Translations under genes and position numbers: made by a program
Part shown: piece by piece, positions 47,864-57,736 of the stretch
Numbering within the stretch: position 1 is the first letter of the stretch
How the letters are laid out: each line of letters begins with the position of its first letter
From: Flammeovirgaceae bacterium BBD 1991-12
GTDB lineage: Bacteria > Bacteroidota > Bacteroidia > Cytophagales > Cyclobacteriaceae
DNA length: 64,000 bases
Reading direction: 5' to 3'
NCBI GenBank assembly: GCA_001657315.1
Contig: LYSV01000012.1
Coordinates: 1-64,000 of the forward strand
Notes under the pieces: generated by a model
Told to the model about the DNA's origin: nothing
What the model saw: only the letters and a program-made list of their open reading frames with translations
Database searches by the model: none

Positions 47864-48041
47864 ATTAACTTTTTGATTATCAATTCTATATACGTTTTCA
47901 AACGTTTACAAATGCAATTTAAATGTTTATCGTACGAATAACGGATCCTTCACCTGCTTACTTTGTCATCGTCAATTCACATGGATATTCCACAATGAAT
48001 TGAATAGTCAAACACATGTTAAACTACAAATAATTACGATC

Positions 48042-48395
48042 ATGAAAAATTTAGGAAACAGCGTACAGTTAATTGGCAGGCTTGGACAAGATCCTGAATC
48101 CAGAACACTTTCAAACGGCAGAATGCTTACGACATTTTCTCTGGCAACTTCCGAAAGTTACACGAATTCCGCAGGTGAAAAGGTAAAAGAAACACAGTGG
48201 CACAATATCGTGGCATGGGGACGCAAGGCAGAAATAGCAGCAGAATACCTTAAAAAGGGAAAAGAAGTAGCATTGGAAGGCAGACTGGTTCACCGAAAGT
48301 TTGAAGCCGGAAATGGTGAAAAGCGATCCATCACGCAGATCAACATGAATGAATTGCTGATGGTTGGAAGAAACAGCGGAAGAAAGGCAGTATAG
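48042..48395 (+). CDS. ssb: Single-stranded DNA-binding protein
   Basis: NSVQLIGRLGQDPESRTLSNGRMLTTFSLATSESYTNSAGEKVKETQWHNIVAWGRKAEIAAEYLKKG. Confidence 0.93.
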   Translation: MKNLGNSVQLIGRLGQDPESRTLSNGRMLTTFSLATSESYTNSAGEKVKETQWHNIVAWGRKAEIAAEYLKKGKEVALEGRLVHRKFEAGNGEKRSITQINMNELLMVGRNSGRKAV

Positions 48396-48450
48396 TCAGT
48401 TGCCAGAGGTTATTTGCCGATCAACGGTTCCGCTAAGTGGCCATCAAAGT

Positions 48451-48490
48451 GCCTTTGGGGTTTTCATTTCATGGATTCCCCAAAGGCTTT
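48451..48490. terminator. Bidirectional terminator between ssb and ald
   Basis: GCCTTTGGGG (48451-48460) / CCCCAAAGGC (48478-48487) then TTTT, between convergent genes. Confidence 0.8.
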
Positions 48491-48510
48491 TACTATAGAA
48501 TCCGGGGTGT

Positions 48511-49623
48511 CTACAAAAAGTTTTCCACTGCGTTGTAGGGCAGCCCAAAAGCTTCAGAAACAGCTTCGTAAACAATTTCACCCTTGATGATATTCAGTCC
48601 CAGCTTTAGCTCATTGTTTTCAATGCAGGCTTTTTTCCAGCCCTTATTGGCTAGTTCCAGGGCATAGGGGAGGGTAGCGTTGGTCAGAGCAAGGGTAGAG
48701 GTATAGGGTACAGCACCAGGCATGTTGGCTACGCAGTAGTGTACGATATCATCAATAATATAGGTGGGGTTTTCGTGGGTAGTGGGCTTGCATGTTTCGA
48801 TACAACCGCCCTGGTCCACTGCCACATCCACCAGTACCGTTCCGGGTCTCATATCTTTAAGCATATCCCTTGTGATCAGGTGAGGCGCCTTCGCCCCGTG
48901 GATCAACACAGCGCCTACGATCAGGTCGTGGGATGAAATAAGCTCCCGTATATTGTATTCATTGGACATGAATGTATTTACATTCGCAGACATTACATCA
49001 TCGAGATATCTCAACCTGTTGAGATTCAGGTCCATTATGGTAACATCTGCTCCAAGGCCAGCAGCCATTTTTGCTGCGTTGGTACCTACAACCCCTCCAC
49101 CCAGGATCAGCACCTTAGCGGGACGTACACCGGGCACGCCACCCAACAGGATGCCTCTGCCTTTCAGCGGTTTTTCCAGATATTTTGCACCTTCCTGAAT
49201 TGCCATTCTTCCGGCTACTTCAGACATGGGAACAAGAAGAGGCAGGCTTCTGTCTGCTTTTTCCACTGTCTCATAAGCTAGGCACACACTTTTGCTGGCA
49301 ATCATCGCTTTGGTCAGGGGTTCGTAAGAAGCAAAATGAAAATAGGTGAAAACAAGCTGGTCTTCCTTGATAAGATTATATTCGGGTTCAATAGGCTCCT
49401 TTACTTTCAGGATCATTTCAGCGATCTCATATGTAGCTTCAATGGTGGGCATTATCTGAGCTCCCGCAGATTCGTATTCCTCGTCCTGGAATCCACTGCC
49501 GTTGCCTGCCCCGGCCTGGATGTATACAGTATGACCTTTTTTGATCAATTCCTTTGCCCCGGCAGGGGTCAATGCTACTCGGTTTTCATTGTTTTTTATT
49601 TCCGTGGGAACACCAACTATCAT
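48511..49623 (-). CDS. ald: Alanine dehydrogenase
   Basis: MIVGVPTEIKNNENRVALTPAGAKELIKKGHTVYIQAGAGNGSGF...; ATG 49623. Confidence 0.95.
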   Translation of the reverse strand: MIVGVPTEIKNNENRVALTPAGAKELIKKGHTVYIQAGAGNGSGFQDEEYESAGAQIMPTIEATYEIAEMILKVKEPIEPEYNLIKEDQLVFTYFHFASYEPLTKAMIASKSVCLAYETVEKADRSLPLLVPMSEVAGRMAIQEGAKYLEKPLKGRGILLGGVPGVRPAKVLILGGGVVGTNAAKMAAGLGADVTIMDLNLNRLRYLDDVMSANVNTFMSNEYNIRELISSHDLIVGAVLIHGAKAPHLITRDMLKDMRPGTVLVDVAVDQGGCIETCKPTTHENPTYIIDDIVHYCVANMPGAVPYTSTLALTNATLPYALELANKGWKKACIENNELKLGLNIIKGEIVYEAVSEAFGLPYNAVENFL

Positions 49624-49936
49624 GTCTATGGATTTTTGAAATTGGGCACAAATATAATAAGTCACTGCACATTATGCAGACGTTTGCATTATATTTTAAA
49701 GCCTGTTTTCGGGGGTGAGATTTTTTTGACCAAATATTATTTGGCGTAAGATGAGCCAGGCGCTCCTTTTGATAAGGATAAAATCCGGATGCCGGATCCA
49801 GATAACCAATTCCGGCTCCGACTACAAAATTTATCGTGGGCATCGGAATAACTCCTGGATTTGAATCCTGACACTTTTTACGTAATTTTGCAGTTCTCCA
49901 ATAAAAGGCTGTTGGAAGGTTTGGATCTTAATTTTT

Positions 49937-52345
49937 TTGCTGGTGGCTACAACTAAAACGACAAAAAAGGATAGGAAAATAACGGAAATTCTTTCAGATT
50001 ATCGTTTGGCTTGTGAAAGTAGAGAAGCCAGTATCCTTGGTCGTAAGGAAGTATTCATGGGCAAGGCCAAGTTCGGCATTTTTGGAGATGGCAAGGAGAT
50101 TCCGCAGATAGCAATGGCCAAAGCCTTCAAAAAAGGTGATTTCCGCTCCGGATACTACAGGGATCAGACTTTTATGTTTGCCATCGGAGAGCTTACCCTG
50201 CAGCAGTATTTTGCACAGCTTTATGCACATACAGACGAGATAGCTGACCCTGCCTCCGCCGGAAGGTTGATGAACGGTCATTTTGCTACACGGATGCTGG
50301 ATGACCACGGACAATTAAAGGACCTTACAAAAGAGTATAACAGCAGCGCCGATATTTCACCTACGGCAGGGCAGATGCCCCGTCTGGTGGGAATGGGCTA
50401 TGCTTCAAAACTTTTCAGACAGAATCCAGAACTGAAGCGCTACAAAAACCTGTCCGTCAATGGCAATGAGGTAGCTTTCGGGACCATTGGCAATGCTTCA
50501 ACATCCGAAGGGTTGTTTCTGGAGGCTGTGAATGCCATAGGCGTGTTGCAGATACCGGTATCGATCTCTGTTTGGGATGATGATTTTGGCATATCCGTAC
50601 CACAGGAGTACCATACCACCAAAAGCAGTATATCGAAAGTGCTGGCTGGTTTCCAACGTGACGGTGAAGATGCCGGATTTGAGATCTATACCGTAAAGGC
50701 GTGGGACTATGAAAGCCTCATAAGGGTCTATGATGAAGCAACCAGACTGTCAAGAGAACAACATGTGCCCACTCTGATCCATGTGGAGGAAGTTACACAG
50801 CCCCAGGGACATTCCACATCGGGCTCCCACGAGCGGTATAAGTCCAGAGAGCGCCTGGAATGGGAAAAGGAGTATGATTGCATTGCCAAATTCAGGGAGT
50901 GGATACTCCTGTCAGGTTTTGCTGAGAGCGAGGAACTTGAAGAAATAGAAAAGGAGGCAAAGGATACCGCAAAAAAGGCAAAAAATGCTGCCTGGAATGC
51001 TTTCAATGAATCTATCCGGGAGGAAGAAGAACAGGCGCTGGCCTGTCTCCAGGAAGCTGCGGTACAAAGCCGTCAGAGAGATGTGATCCGGCAGATCAGG
51101 AGAGAGCTGGAAACCACCATAAACCCTATCCGGCTGGATAGCACCAAAGCCGTAAAAAAAGCACTTCGTGTACTTCGTACGGAAGATATTCCTGCCCGGC
51201 AAAAGCTTATCGACTGGGTAAATACCACATATACCAGAAATAACGACAGGTACAGCTCCTTTTTATACAGCGAATCCGATAGTTCGGCGCTGAAAGTTCC
51301 TTTCGTAGTTCCCCTCTACGGGGAGTCCAGCAAACTTGTAGACGGAAGAGAAGTGCTGCAGGCATGTTTTGATGCAGCGCTTGCCAGAGATCCGTTGGTG
51401 CTGGCCTTTGGAGAGGACGTAGGAAAAATAGGGGATGTGAATCAGGCGTTTGCAGGTTTGCAGGACAAACATGGCGAGTTGCGGGTTACAGACACAGGCA
51501 TCAGGGAAGTAACAATTATAGGGCAGGGTATAGGTGCCGCATTAAGAGGTATGAGGCCCATTGCGGAGATACAGTACCTTGATTATCTTGTCTATGCCCT
51601 TCAGACCCTTACAGATGACCTGGCTACGCTGCAATACAGAACCAAGGGGGGACAAAAAGCTCCATTGATCATACGCACCCGGGGCCATCGGCTGGAGGGA
51701 GTATGGCATTCGGGATCGCCTATGGGTATGATCCTGCATAGCCTTAGAGGTATTTACATTCTTGTGCCACGCAACATGACACAGGCTGCAGGTATGTACA
51801 ATACAATGCTTCAATCGGATGATACGGCACTTATGGTAGAATGCCTGAACGGTTACCGGCTGAAGGAGCGCATACCTGAAAATATTGGAGAGTTTACCGT
51901 ACCCCTTGGCAAACCGGAGGTGATCCGTGACGGGACTGATGTGACGATCGTTACATATGGTTCGATGTGCCGGGTGGTGATGGAAGCAGCTAGCGACCTT
52001 GAAAAAGTGGGGATCAGCTGTGAGGTAATTGATGTTCAGACCCTGACCCCCTTCGATCTGGATCATTCCATAGTGGAGTCGCTCAAAAAGACCAGCCGGG
52101 TAGCCTTTGCTGATGAGGATGTACCCGGGGGAGCCTCCGCCTACATGATGCAAAAGGTACTTGAAGAGCAGGATGGATATAAATTTCTGGATTCCAAGCC
52201 CGTGACCATATCAGCCAGGGAGCATAGACCGGCTTATGCTTCAGATGGGGACTATTTCTCCAAGCCCAATCCTGAAGAGGTCTTTGATCGTATATATGAA
52301 ATGTTGGCTGAGGCCGATCCTGAAAGGTATCCGGATATCTACTAA
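49937..52345 (+). CDS. Fused alpha/beta E1 component of 2-oxoacid dehydrogenase
   Basis: N-terminal E1-alpha-like TPP domain and C-terminal LVLAFGEDVGKIGDVNQAFAGLQDKHGELRVTDTGIREVTIIGQGIGAALRGMRPIAEIQYLDY (E1 beta). Confidence 0.92.
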   Translation: MLVATTKTTKKDRKITEILSDYRLACESREASILGRKEVFMGKAKFGIFGDGKEIPQIAMAKAFKKGDFRSGYYRDQTFMFAIGELTLQQYFAQLYAHTDEIADPASAGRLMNGHFATRMLDDHGQLKDLTKEYNSSADISPTAGQMPRLVGMGYASKLFRQNPELKRYKNLSVNGNEVAFGTIGNASTSEGLFLEAVNAIGVLQIPVSISVWDDDFGISVPQEYHTTKSSISKVLAGFQRDGEDAGFEIYTVKAWDYESLIRVYDEATRLSREQHVPTLIHVEEVTQPQGHSTSGSHERYKSRERLEWEKEYDCIAKFREWILLSGFAESEELEEIEKEAKDTAKKAKNAAWNAFNESIREEEEQALACLQEAAVQSRQRDVIRQIRRELETTINPIRLDSTKAVKKALRVLRTEDIPARQKLIDWVNTTYTRNNDRYSSFLYSESDSSALKVPFVVPLYGESSKLVDGREVLQACFDAALARDPLVLAFGEDVGKIGDVNQAFAGLQDKHGELRVTDTGIREVTIIGQGIGAALRGMRPIAEIQYLDYLVYALQTLTDDLATLQYRTKGGQKAPLIIRTRGHRLEGVWHSGSPMGMILHSLRGIYILVPRNMTQAAGMYNTMLQSDDTALMVECLNGYRLKERIPENIGEFTVPLGKPEVIRDGTDVTIVTYGSMCRVVMEAASDLEKVGISCEVIDVQTLTPFDLDHSIVESLKKTSRVAFADEDVPGGASAYMMQKVLEEQDGYKFLDSKPVTISAREHRPAYASDGDYFSKPNPEEVFDRIYEMLAEADPERYPDIY

Positions 52346-52448
52346 AGTCCGTTTTCACCAATCAAACTACACTGGGCTTCTCAGAAGCGCTTGCACTGCT
52401 TTTACGAAAAAACGGCTTGTATTTGGATAGGGGTGTATTGTTCGGGTA

Positions 52449-53276
52449 TCAGTTGCCCCGTATATCGTTTAGCCTGAACTCAGGTGTTTCAATAACATTG
52501 CTCCGATTACCAGCCCGGTCCATGATGTATACCCTTAGTTTTGTGAGACGGTTGCCCAGAAAAGCATCAACGGAGAACGGTACTCCCTGGATCATACCTC
52601 TGCTGATGGTTCCCTCCAGTGGAGAAGAATCACTCAGATCATCGCTTAAAATTGGAAAACGTCCGTCATAGTTACCACTGCATGTTGGCAGATTTATTGT
52701 GCTCCAGTCAAATTCTTCATTTTCTTCATCGATTTCACCATCGTTGTTGAGGTCATTGTAGAACCGAATGAATATATTGTTGTGTCTTTCATTTAATTGA
52801 TAATAAGCTGTGTCTGGAAGTGGAATAATGTCACCTGTGCCTGGATCAACCACGTCTATTTGAGGATTTATGTCCCAAAACAAACATGCCCGAGGGTTAT
52901 TCTCGTATTCTGGCAAGCTGTCAATCTCACCAATCTCGCCGATTGACAGCACATCTTCGGATGTTTCGTTTTGAAAGTCAAGCAACCTGCCTGTTTTATT
53001 GCTGAAATAGTTTCTTTCCTGATAAGGTGTATTATTTTCATCAGGACCCAACCCCAGATCTCCATCACCATCTTCAAAATTGATCACCAGCAATAAGCTG
53101 TCTGCCGCCGCACCTGTACTTGCCCTGTCCTTATAAATTATGCTGTTGAAGGTGATCCGCGGTTCATTGGGGAATTCCGGATCGTCAAAGCAGGACGACA
53201 CTACCAGCATCAGTGCCAAAATGGAGAGTAAACCTGACGTTATCTTGAATTTGTTTTTTATCATTGTCAAAACCAA
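52449..53276 (-). CDS. Hypothetical lipoprotein
   Basis: LALMLVVSSCFDD lipobox; Asp-rich Ca-binding-like DLNNDGEIDEENEEF. Confidence 0.8.
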   Translation of the reverse strand: MVLTMIKNKFKITSGLLSILALMLVVSSCFDDPEFPNEPRITFNSIIYKDRASTGAAADSLLLVINFEDGDGDLGLGPDENNTPYQERNYFSNKTGRLLDFQNETSEDVLSIGEIGEIDSLPEYENNPRACLFWDINPQIDVVDPGTGDIIPLPDTAYYQLNERHNNIFIRFYNDLNNDGEIDEENEEFDWSTINLPTCSGNYDGRFPILSDDLSDSSPLEGTISRGMIQGVPFSVDAFLGNRLTKLRVYIMDRAGNRSNVIETPEFRLNDIRGN

Positions 53277-53293
53277 ATATAAGGAATTAACGG

Positions 53294-54283
53294 TTGTCGT
53301 CTTTTAAAAGTTTAAAGCAAGAACTATTCCGTGTTGAGGACAGTACTTTTAACGACTTCGCCCTGACTTTATTTCGCTATCAGGTGCACCATAACACGAT
53401 CTACCGCCAGTATGTAGAATACCTGAGTGTACACCCGGACAACATAAAAACCTTAAAAGACATTCCCTTTCTCCCTATTTCCTTTTTTAAAAGACACGCC
53501 GTCAAGACTGAAAGTTGGGAGGCGGAAAAGATATATGAGAGCAGTGGAACTACCGGGTCAACCACAAGCAGGCATTACGTTAGGGATAATGCCTTCTATC
53601 TGGAAGTGACCCGGCGCATCTTCACCCGGTTCTATGGTGATCCGGATAAATACCATTTTTTGTTTTTACTCCCCTCCTACCTGGAGCGTGGCACATCCTC
53701 GTTGATTGCTATGGCCAACCATTTTATTACATTAAGCGGGTCGCAACACTCTGGTTTCTACCTGAATAACTACAAAGATCTTGTTGAGAAAGTGTTCTGG
53801 TTAAAACACAATTCCCAAAATGGGATAATATTATGTGGTGTGACCTATGCACTGCTCGACCTTGCTGAGCAATATGCTCCAGACCTTTCCGGGGTGGTGG
53901 TTATGGAAACCGGCGGAATGAAGGGGCGAAGAAGAGAGCTGGTCCGCGAGGAGCTGCATAAGCGGCTTAAAAGTGCATTTAAGGTGGATTTTATCCATTC
54001 TGAATATGGAATGACGGAGTTGATGTCACAAGCGTATTCCAAAAAGAACGGTGAATTTTTTACGCCTCCATGGATGAAAATTATACTAAGAGATGTGAAT
54101 GATCCGTTTGATTTACAAACCTCTCGTGCTACAGGTGGCATAAATATTGTAGATCTCGCAAATGTTCACTCCTGTGCTTTTATAGAAACACAGGATCTGG
54201 GTAAAGTGGCAGATGGTGGAAAGTTTGAGGTGTTGGGAAGATTCGATAACTCGGATATCAGAGGGTGTAACTTACTGGTCTGA
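53294..54283 (+). CDS. LuxE/acyl-protein synthetase-like protein
   Basis: IPFLPISFFKRHAVKTESWEAEKIYESSGTTGSTTSRHYV; SEYGMTELMSQAY. Confidence 0.88.
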   Translation: MSSFKSLKQELFRVEDSTFNDFALTLFRYQVHHNTIYRQYVEYLSVHPDNIKTLKDIPFLPISFFKRHAVKTESWEAEKIYESSGTTGSTTSRHYVRDNAFYLEVTRRIFTRFYGDPDKYHFLFLLPSYLERGTSSLIAMANHFITLSGSQHSGFYLNNYKDLVEKVFWLKHNSQNGIILCGVTYALLDLAEQYAPDLSGVVVMETGGMKGRRRELVREELHKRLKSAFKVDFIHSEYGMTELMSQAYSKKNGEFFTPPWMKIILRDVNDPFDLQTSRATGGINIVDLANVHSCAFIETQDLGKVADGGKFEVLGRFDNSDIRGCNLLV

Positions 54284-54346
54284 CGGATTTACCAGGAATG
54301 TGAATCATTTTTTAAAACCGATTTTTTCAATCTAAACTTAGGAATT

Positions 54347-54478
54347 ATGAAAGTCCGAATTGCTTTGTTCTTTTTAATGATTTTTGCTTTGGCTTCGTGT
54401 GCAAATTACACTTGTGCTACCTATACCAAGAAAAGCCCTGAAAAACAGGAAATCGACATTGAAAAGGAAAATGTATGA
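54347..54478 (+). CDS. 43-aa small lipoprotein (absent from supplied ORF track)
   Basis: MKVRIALFFLMIFALASCANYTCATYTKKSPEKQEIDIEKENV*, lipobox LASC. Confidence 0.7.
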   Translation: MKVRIALFFLMIFALASCANYTCATYTKKSPEKQEIDIEKENV

Positions 54479-54494
54479 CCGGCCTGTAGGTCAG

Positions 54495-55658
54495 TTACGG
54501 TGTTATGTCAGTGTTTTTAATGACATCGTCTTTGGTGATTTGACTATCACTCATAATCACCAGGCGTTCTACTACATTTCTTAATTCTCTAATATTTCCT
54601 GTCCATGAATGTTTTTGCAATAATTTTACAGCTGTTGGATCGATTTCCCTGGGTTTTGAACCATATTCCGCAGCGATATCTGATAGAAATTTATCCACCA
54701 GCATGGGTATATCATCGCTCCTCTCGCGCAGGGGAGGCACCTTTATCAGGATCACACTCAGCCGGTGATACAGGTCTTCTCTGAACCTGTTCTCCTCAAT
54801 GGCTTTTTTAAGGTCTTTATTGGTGGCGGCCACCACGCGTACATTTACGCGTATGTCCTTGTCACCACCTACACGGGTGATCCTGTTTTCCTGTAGGGCC
54901 CGGAGCACCTTGGCCTGAGCTGACAGGCTCATGTCACCTATTTCGTCAAGGAAAAGCGTTCCTTCATTGGCTTGTTCAAATTTACCGATACGTTGCTTTA
55001 CAGCCGATGTGAATGATCCCTTTTCATGACCGAAAAGCTCACTTTCTATTAGTTCTGAGGGTATTGCCGCACAGTTCACCTCTATCATAGAACCTTTGGA
55101 ACGGTTGCTTTTTTCATGGATCCATCGTGCTACAAGCTCTTTACCCGTTCCATTCTCTCCTGTGATCAGCACCCGGGCATCCGTAGGAGCTACCTTTTCT
55201 ATGGTCTCCTTTACATGTTGTATGGCTTCTGATTCACCCACAATATCAAATGACTTGGACACTTTTTTCTTCAATACCCGTGTTTCATTCACCAGAGAGC
55301 CCTTATCCAGTGCATTCCTGAGCGTCACCAGGAGCCTGTTGAGGTCCGGCGGTTTTTGAATGAAATCGTATGCGCCCTTTTTGGTAGCTTCTACGGCTGT
55401 TTCTATGGTCCCATGGGCGCTGATCATGATGAACTGTGTATCAATGCCCTGCTCTACGGACTTTTCCAGTACCTCAAGGCCATCCATCTTTGGCATCTTA
55501 ATGTCACACAATGCTGCGTCAAACTTCTCCCGGGTAAGCATCTTAAGACCCTCTTCACCATTTTTGGCCTCACTTACCTCATATTTTTCATATTCGAGGA
55601 TCTCCTTTAGTGTATCCCGAATGCTCTGCTCATCATCTACGATCAGTATTTTAGGCAT
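54495..55658 (-). CDS. NtrC-family sigma-54-dependent response regulator
   Basis: KILIVDDEQSIRDTLKEIL; GENGTGKELVARWIH, GSFTSAVKQRIGKFEQANEGTLFLDEIGDM. Confidence 0.95.
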   Translation of the reverse strand: MPKILIVDDEQSIRDTLKEILEYEKYEVSEAKNGEEGLKMLTREKFDAALCDIKMPKMDGLEVLEKSVEQGIDTQFIMISAHGTIETAVEATKKGAYDFIQKPPDLNRLLVTLRNALDKGSLVNETRVLKKKVSKSFDIVGESEAIQHVKETIEKVAPTDARVLITGENGTGKELVARWIHEKSNRSKGSMIEVNCAAIPSELIESELFGHEKGSFTSAVKQRIGKFEQANEGTLFLDEIGDMSLSAQAKVLRALQENRITRVGGDKDIRVNVRVVAATNKDLKKAIEENRFREDLYHRLSVILIKVPPLRERSDDIPMLVDKFLSDIAAEYGSKPREIDPTAVKLLQKHSWTGNIRELRNVVERLVIMSDSQITKDDVIKNTDITP

Positions 55659-55733
55659 TGATCAGTATGTTGAAATCCGACAATAAAAAATCCGGCAGCT
55701 CAATAATACGCGCTGACGGATAAAAATAAAAAT

Positions 55734-56186
55734 GCAGGCCTGTAAGCCGGGTTCTGTGCCTCGTTCCTCCCGATAACTATCATATTATCGGGAAGGACGG
55801 GGCCCTTATCATTTATCTGGGCCTGACGTCACCGTCAGGCTCTATCGACCTACCCATCATGCTACTTCTGTGAAGTTTGGACGAGCAATCCTTCATTGCC
55901 TTCGGCAAAAGCATGACTTATTTGGTCTTTCAACCCGTAAGGTTTACCCTGCCCTTAATGTCACCATTAAGGCGGTGAGCTCTTACCTCACCTTTTCACC
56001 TTTTCCCCTGTCCCTCCCGATAACTATCGGGAGGGACGGAGGTAGTTTGTTTTCTGTGGCACTTTCTGTTCCTTCTTCCGATAGCTATCGGAAGAAGGAC
56101 CTTCCCGTTAGGAAGTACGGTGCTCTCTGTTGCCCGGACTTTCCTCACTCCCGATAGCTATCGGGAGAGCGATAAGACAGCCTGCA
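55734..56186 (-). ncRNA. rnpB: RNase P RNA (bacterial type A-like)
   Basis: Minus strand: GCAGGC...GAGGAAAGTCCGGGCAACAGAGAGCACCGTAC...GGTGAGGTAAGAGCTCACCGCC...GGTAAACC...CAGAACCCGGCTTACAGGCCTGC; P1 closes 5'/3' ends. Confidence 0.96.
55765..56167. repeat. Four related palindromes inside rnpB (cores CCCGATAACTATC...TATCGGG, CCCGATAACTATCGGG, TCCGATAGCTATCGGA, CCCGATAGCTATCGGG)
   Basis: 55765-55797 (imperfect), 56010-56037 (13-bp perfect arms), 56070-56099 (30-nt perfect palindrome), 56148-56167 (20-nt perfect palindrome). Confidence 0.95.
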
Positions 56187-56283
56187 CATACAAAAGTAAC
56201 GTTAATTCCTGAAAAATGATCTTCCCCTGATGATATCAGGACGATCAGAGGAAGGCTAATGGTTTTGTAATGCTCAGATCATA

Positions 56284-56685
56284 TTAATGTACGTCTACTC
56301 CTGTTAGCTTCAATTCATACTCATCGGCCAAATTGGCCACTTCCTGAATGATTTCCTTGATGATCTCTTCGGTAACGGTTTCCACGAAAGACGATGCCTC
56401 CACGTGAATGAAGTTATCGATGATCACAAATTTTGCATGATTCAGGTTTGCATTTTCTTCCAGAAGCATTTTGGTATCGATCTCCGGACTGAATTCACCT
56501 ACCTTAGAGGTAAACTCTATACCCAACCGTCCATTGTAGCGCTTGCTGTTTTTCAGTTTTCCAAGAACAGTCTGGAACCGTTCGTCGGTCAACGGAACAA
56601 TAATGATCGATGTGGAACTGTCGTATTCGGAGTAGGTACCTCCTATCTCCTCCGCGTAGCTCCGCATGAATGAATTTAGATCCAT
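56284..56685 (-). CDS. Hypothetical protein
   Basis: 133-aa well-formed ORF, same strand as rnpB/tamB. Confidence 0.7.
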   Translation of the reverse strand: MDLNSFMRSYAEEIGGTYSEYDSSTSIIIVPLTDERFQTVLGKLKNSKRYNGRLGIEFTSKVGEFSPEIDTKMLLEENANLNHAKFVIIDNFIHVEASSFVETVTEEIIKEIIQEVANLADEYELKLTGVDVH

Positions 56686-56737
56686 GATGCGTTGTTTTAA
56701 GGTTTTCTGAATATAATTTAGAAAAAAATTCCCATTG

Positions 56738-57604
56738 CTAGTAGATGAAATGAAATTTTAATTCACTTGACCCCATTTCGAGGGCCGGAGAGGGTATTCG
56801 AACCATGTTGAGCAGGTAAATAAAGGTGTTTATGAGCTTCGAACGGCTCTGATACTCACTCAGATCGATATCGACTCCTATGAAGTAGTGTCTCCGTGGA
56901 TCGAAACCATTGTTTATGTTGGATTTGTCCGAGGCGTAAACCATTCCGCTGGCCCCGTAACCTACCGACAGATTGAGCCATTTGGGAAGGTTCGGATGGA
57001 AGCGGGAAAGATCAAAGGATAACCAGTATTCCTGAGCATTGTAGTCTTTTATGAGCTCTTCACTTAGCCCGTCCCCCAGCAGTTCGGGCCTCAGGGGCGC
57101 GTAATCGGACCTTCTGAAGTAGAATTTGGGATGTATCCGCACCTCCCCCCAGGCACGTTTTTGAAAATAAAAGGACAAAGCGCCCAATGTATTGGCGCCA
57201 AGGTCACCCAATGACGCGCCGTACCCCGTGGAAAATCCGTCAAAGACTTCTATAGGCGTGAGTGCAAGAAAACTGGACACCGTACCCCAAAGCAGCGCCT
57301 TCTTTTCCGGCAAACCTGACCATTTCAGTAGCCTGTAGCCTGTGTGACTGATCTGGAATGCGGCGTAAAAATGGCCTGCCTTGTCCATTTGCTTCCATTC
57401 ACTGTTATCATTGAAGAAATGAAAGGACTGACGCTCAAAATCAGAGTACCAAAGGCTGTTCAGCCCAATAAGTGCAGTAGTATAAACTGCCCCACTTGTG
57501 ATAAGCACTGGTTTAAGTCGCTTTCTTTTTATGCTGTCGTTTTGGTGGGATTGTCCAATAGAAAGGTGAGATAAAAACAATAACAGCAAAAAAGCGGACA
57601 GCAT
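56738..57604 (-). CDS. DUF2279-like secreted/membrane protein
   Basis: Signal-like MLSAFLLLLFLSHLSIGQS at ATG 57604; DKAGHFYAAFQISHTGYRLL; upstream ORF extension runs through hairpin repeats and is rejected. Confidence 0.8.
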   Translation of the reverse strand: MLSAFLLLLFLSHLSIGQSHQNDSIKRKRLKPVLITSGAVYTTALIGLNSLWYSDFERQSFHFFNDNSEWKQMDKAGHFYAAFQISHTGYRLLKWSGLPEKKALLWGTVSSFLALTPIEVFDGFSTGYGASLGDLGANTLGALSFYFQKRAWGEVRIHPKFYFRRSDYAPLRPELLGDGLSEELIKDYNAQEYWLSFDLSRFHPNLPKWLNLSVGYGASGMVYASDKSNINNGFDPRRHYFIGVDIDLSEYQSRSKLINTFIYLLNMVRIPSPALEMGSSELKFHFIY

Positions 57605-57661
57605 TTGAAGTGGTCTGCAAGAATATATCCGCCACTCACGGTTTTCTTTATCCCTATCCCC

Positions 57662-57736
57662 ATGGTCTGTGTCCTCACAGACCATTCCCCCACTTTTGAA
57701 TGGTTCTTCAAATAGTCTGTGAAGACACAGACCATG
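57662..57736. repeat. Paired hairpin repeat, locus C (copies in opposite orientation)
   Basis: ATGGTCTGTG-TCCT-CACAGACCAT (57662-57685) and TAGTCTGTG-AAGA-CACAGACCAT (57713-57735). Confidence 0.9.
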
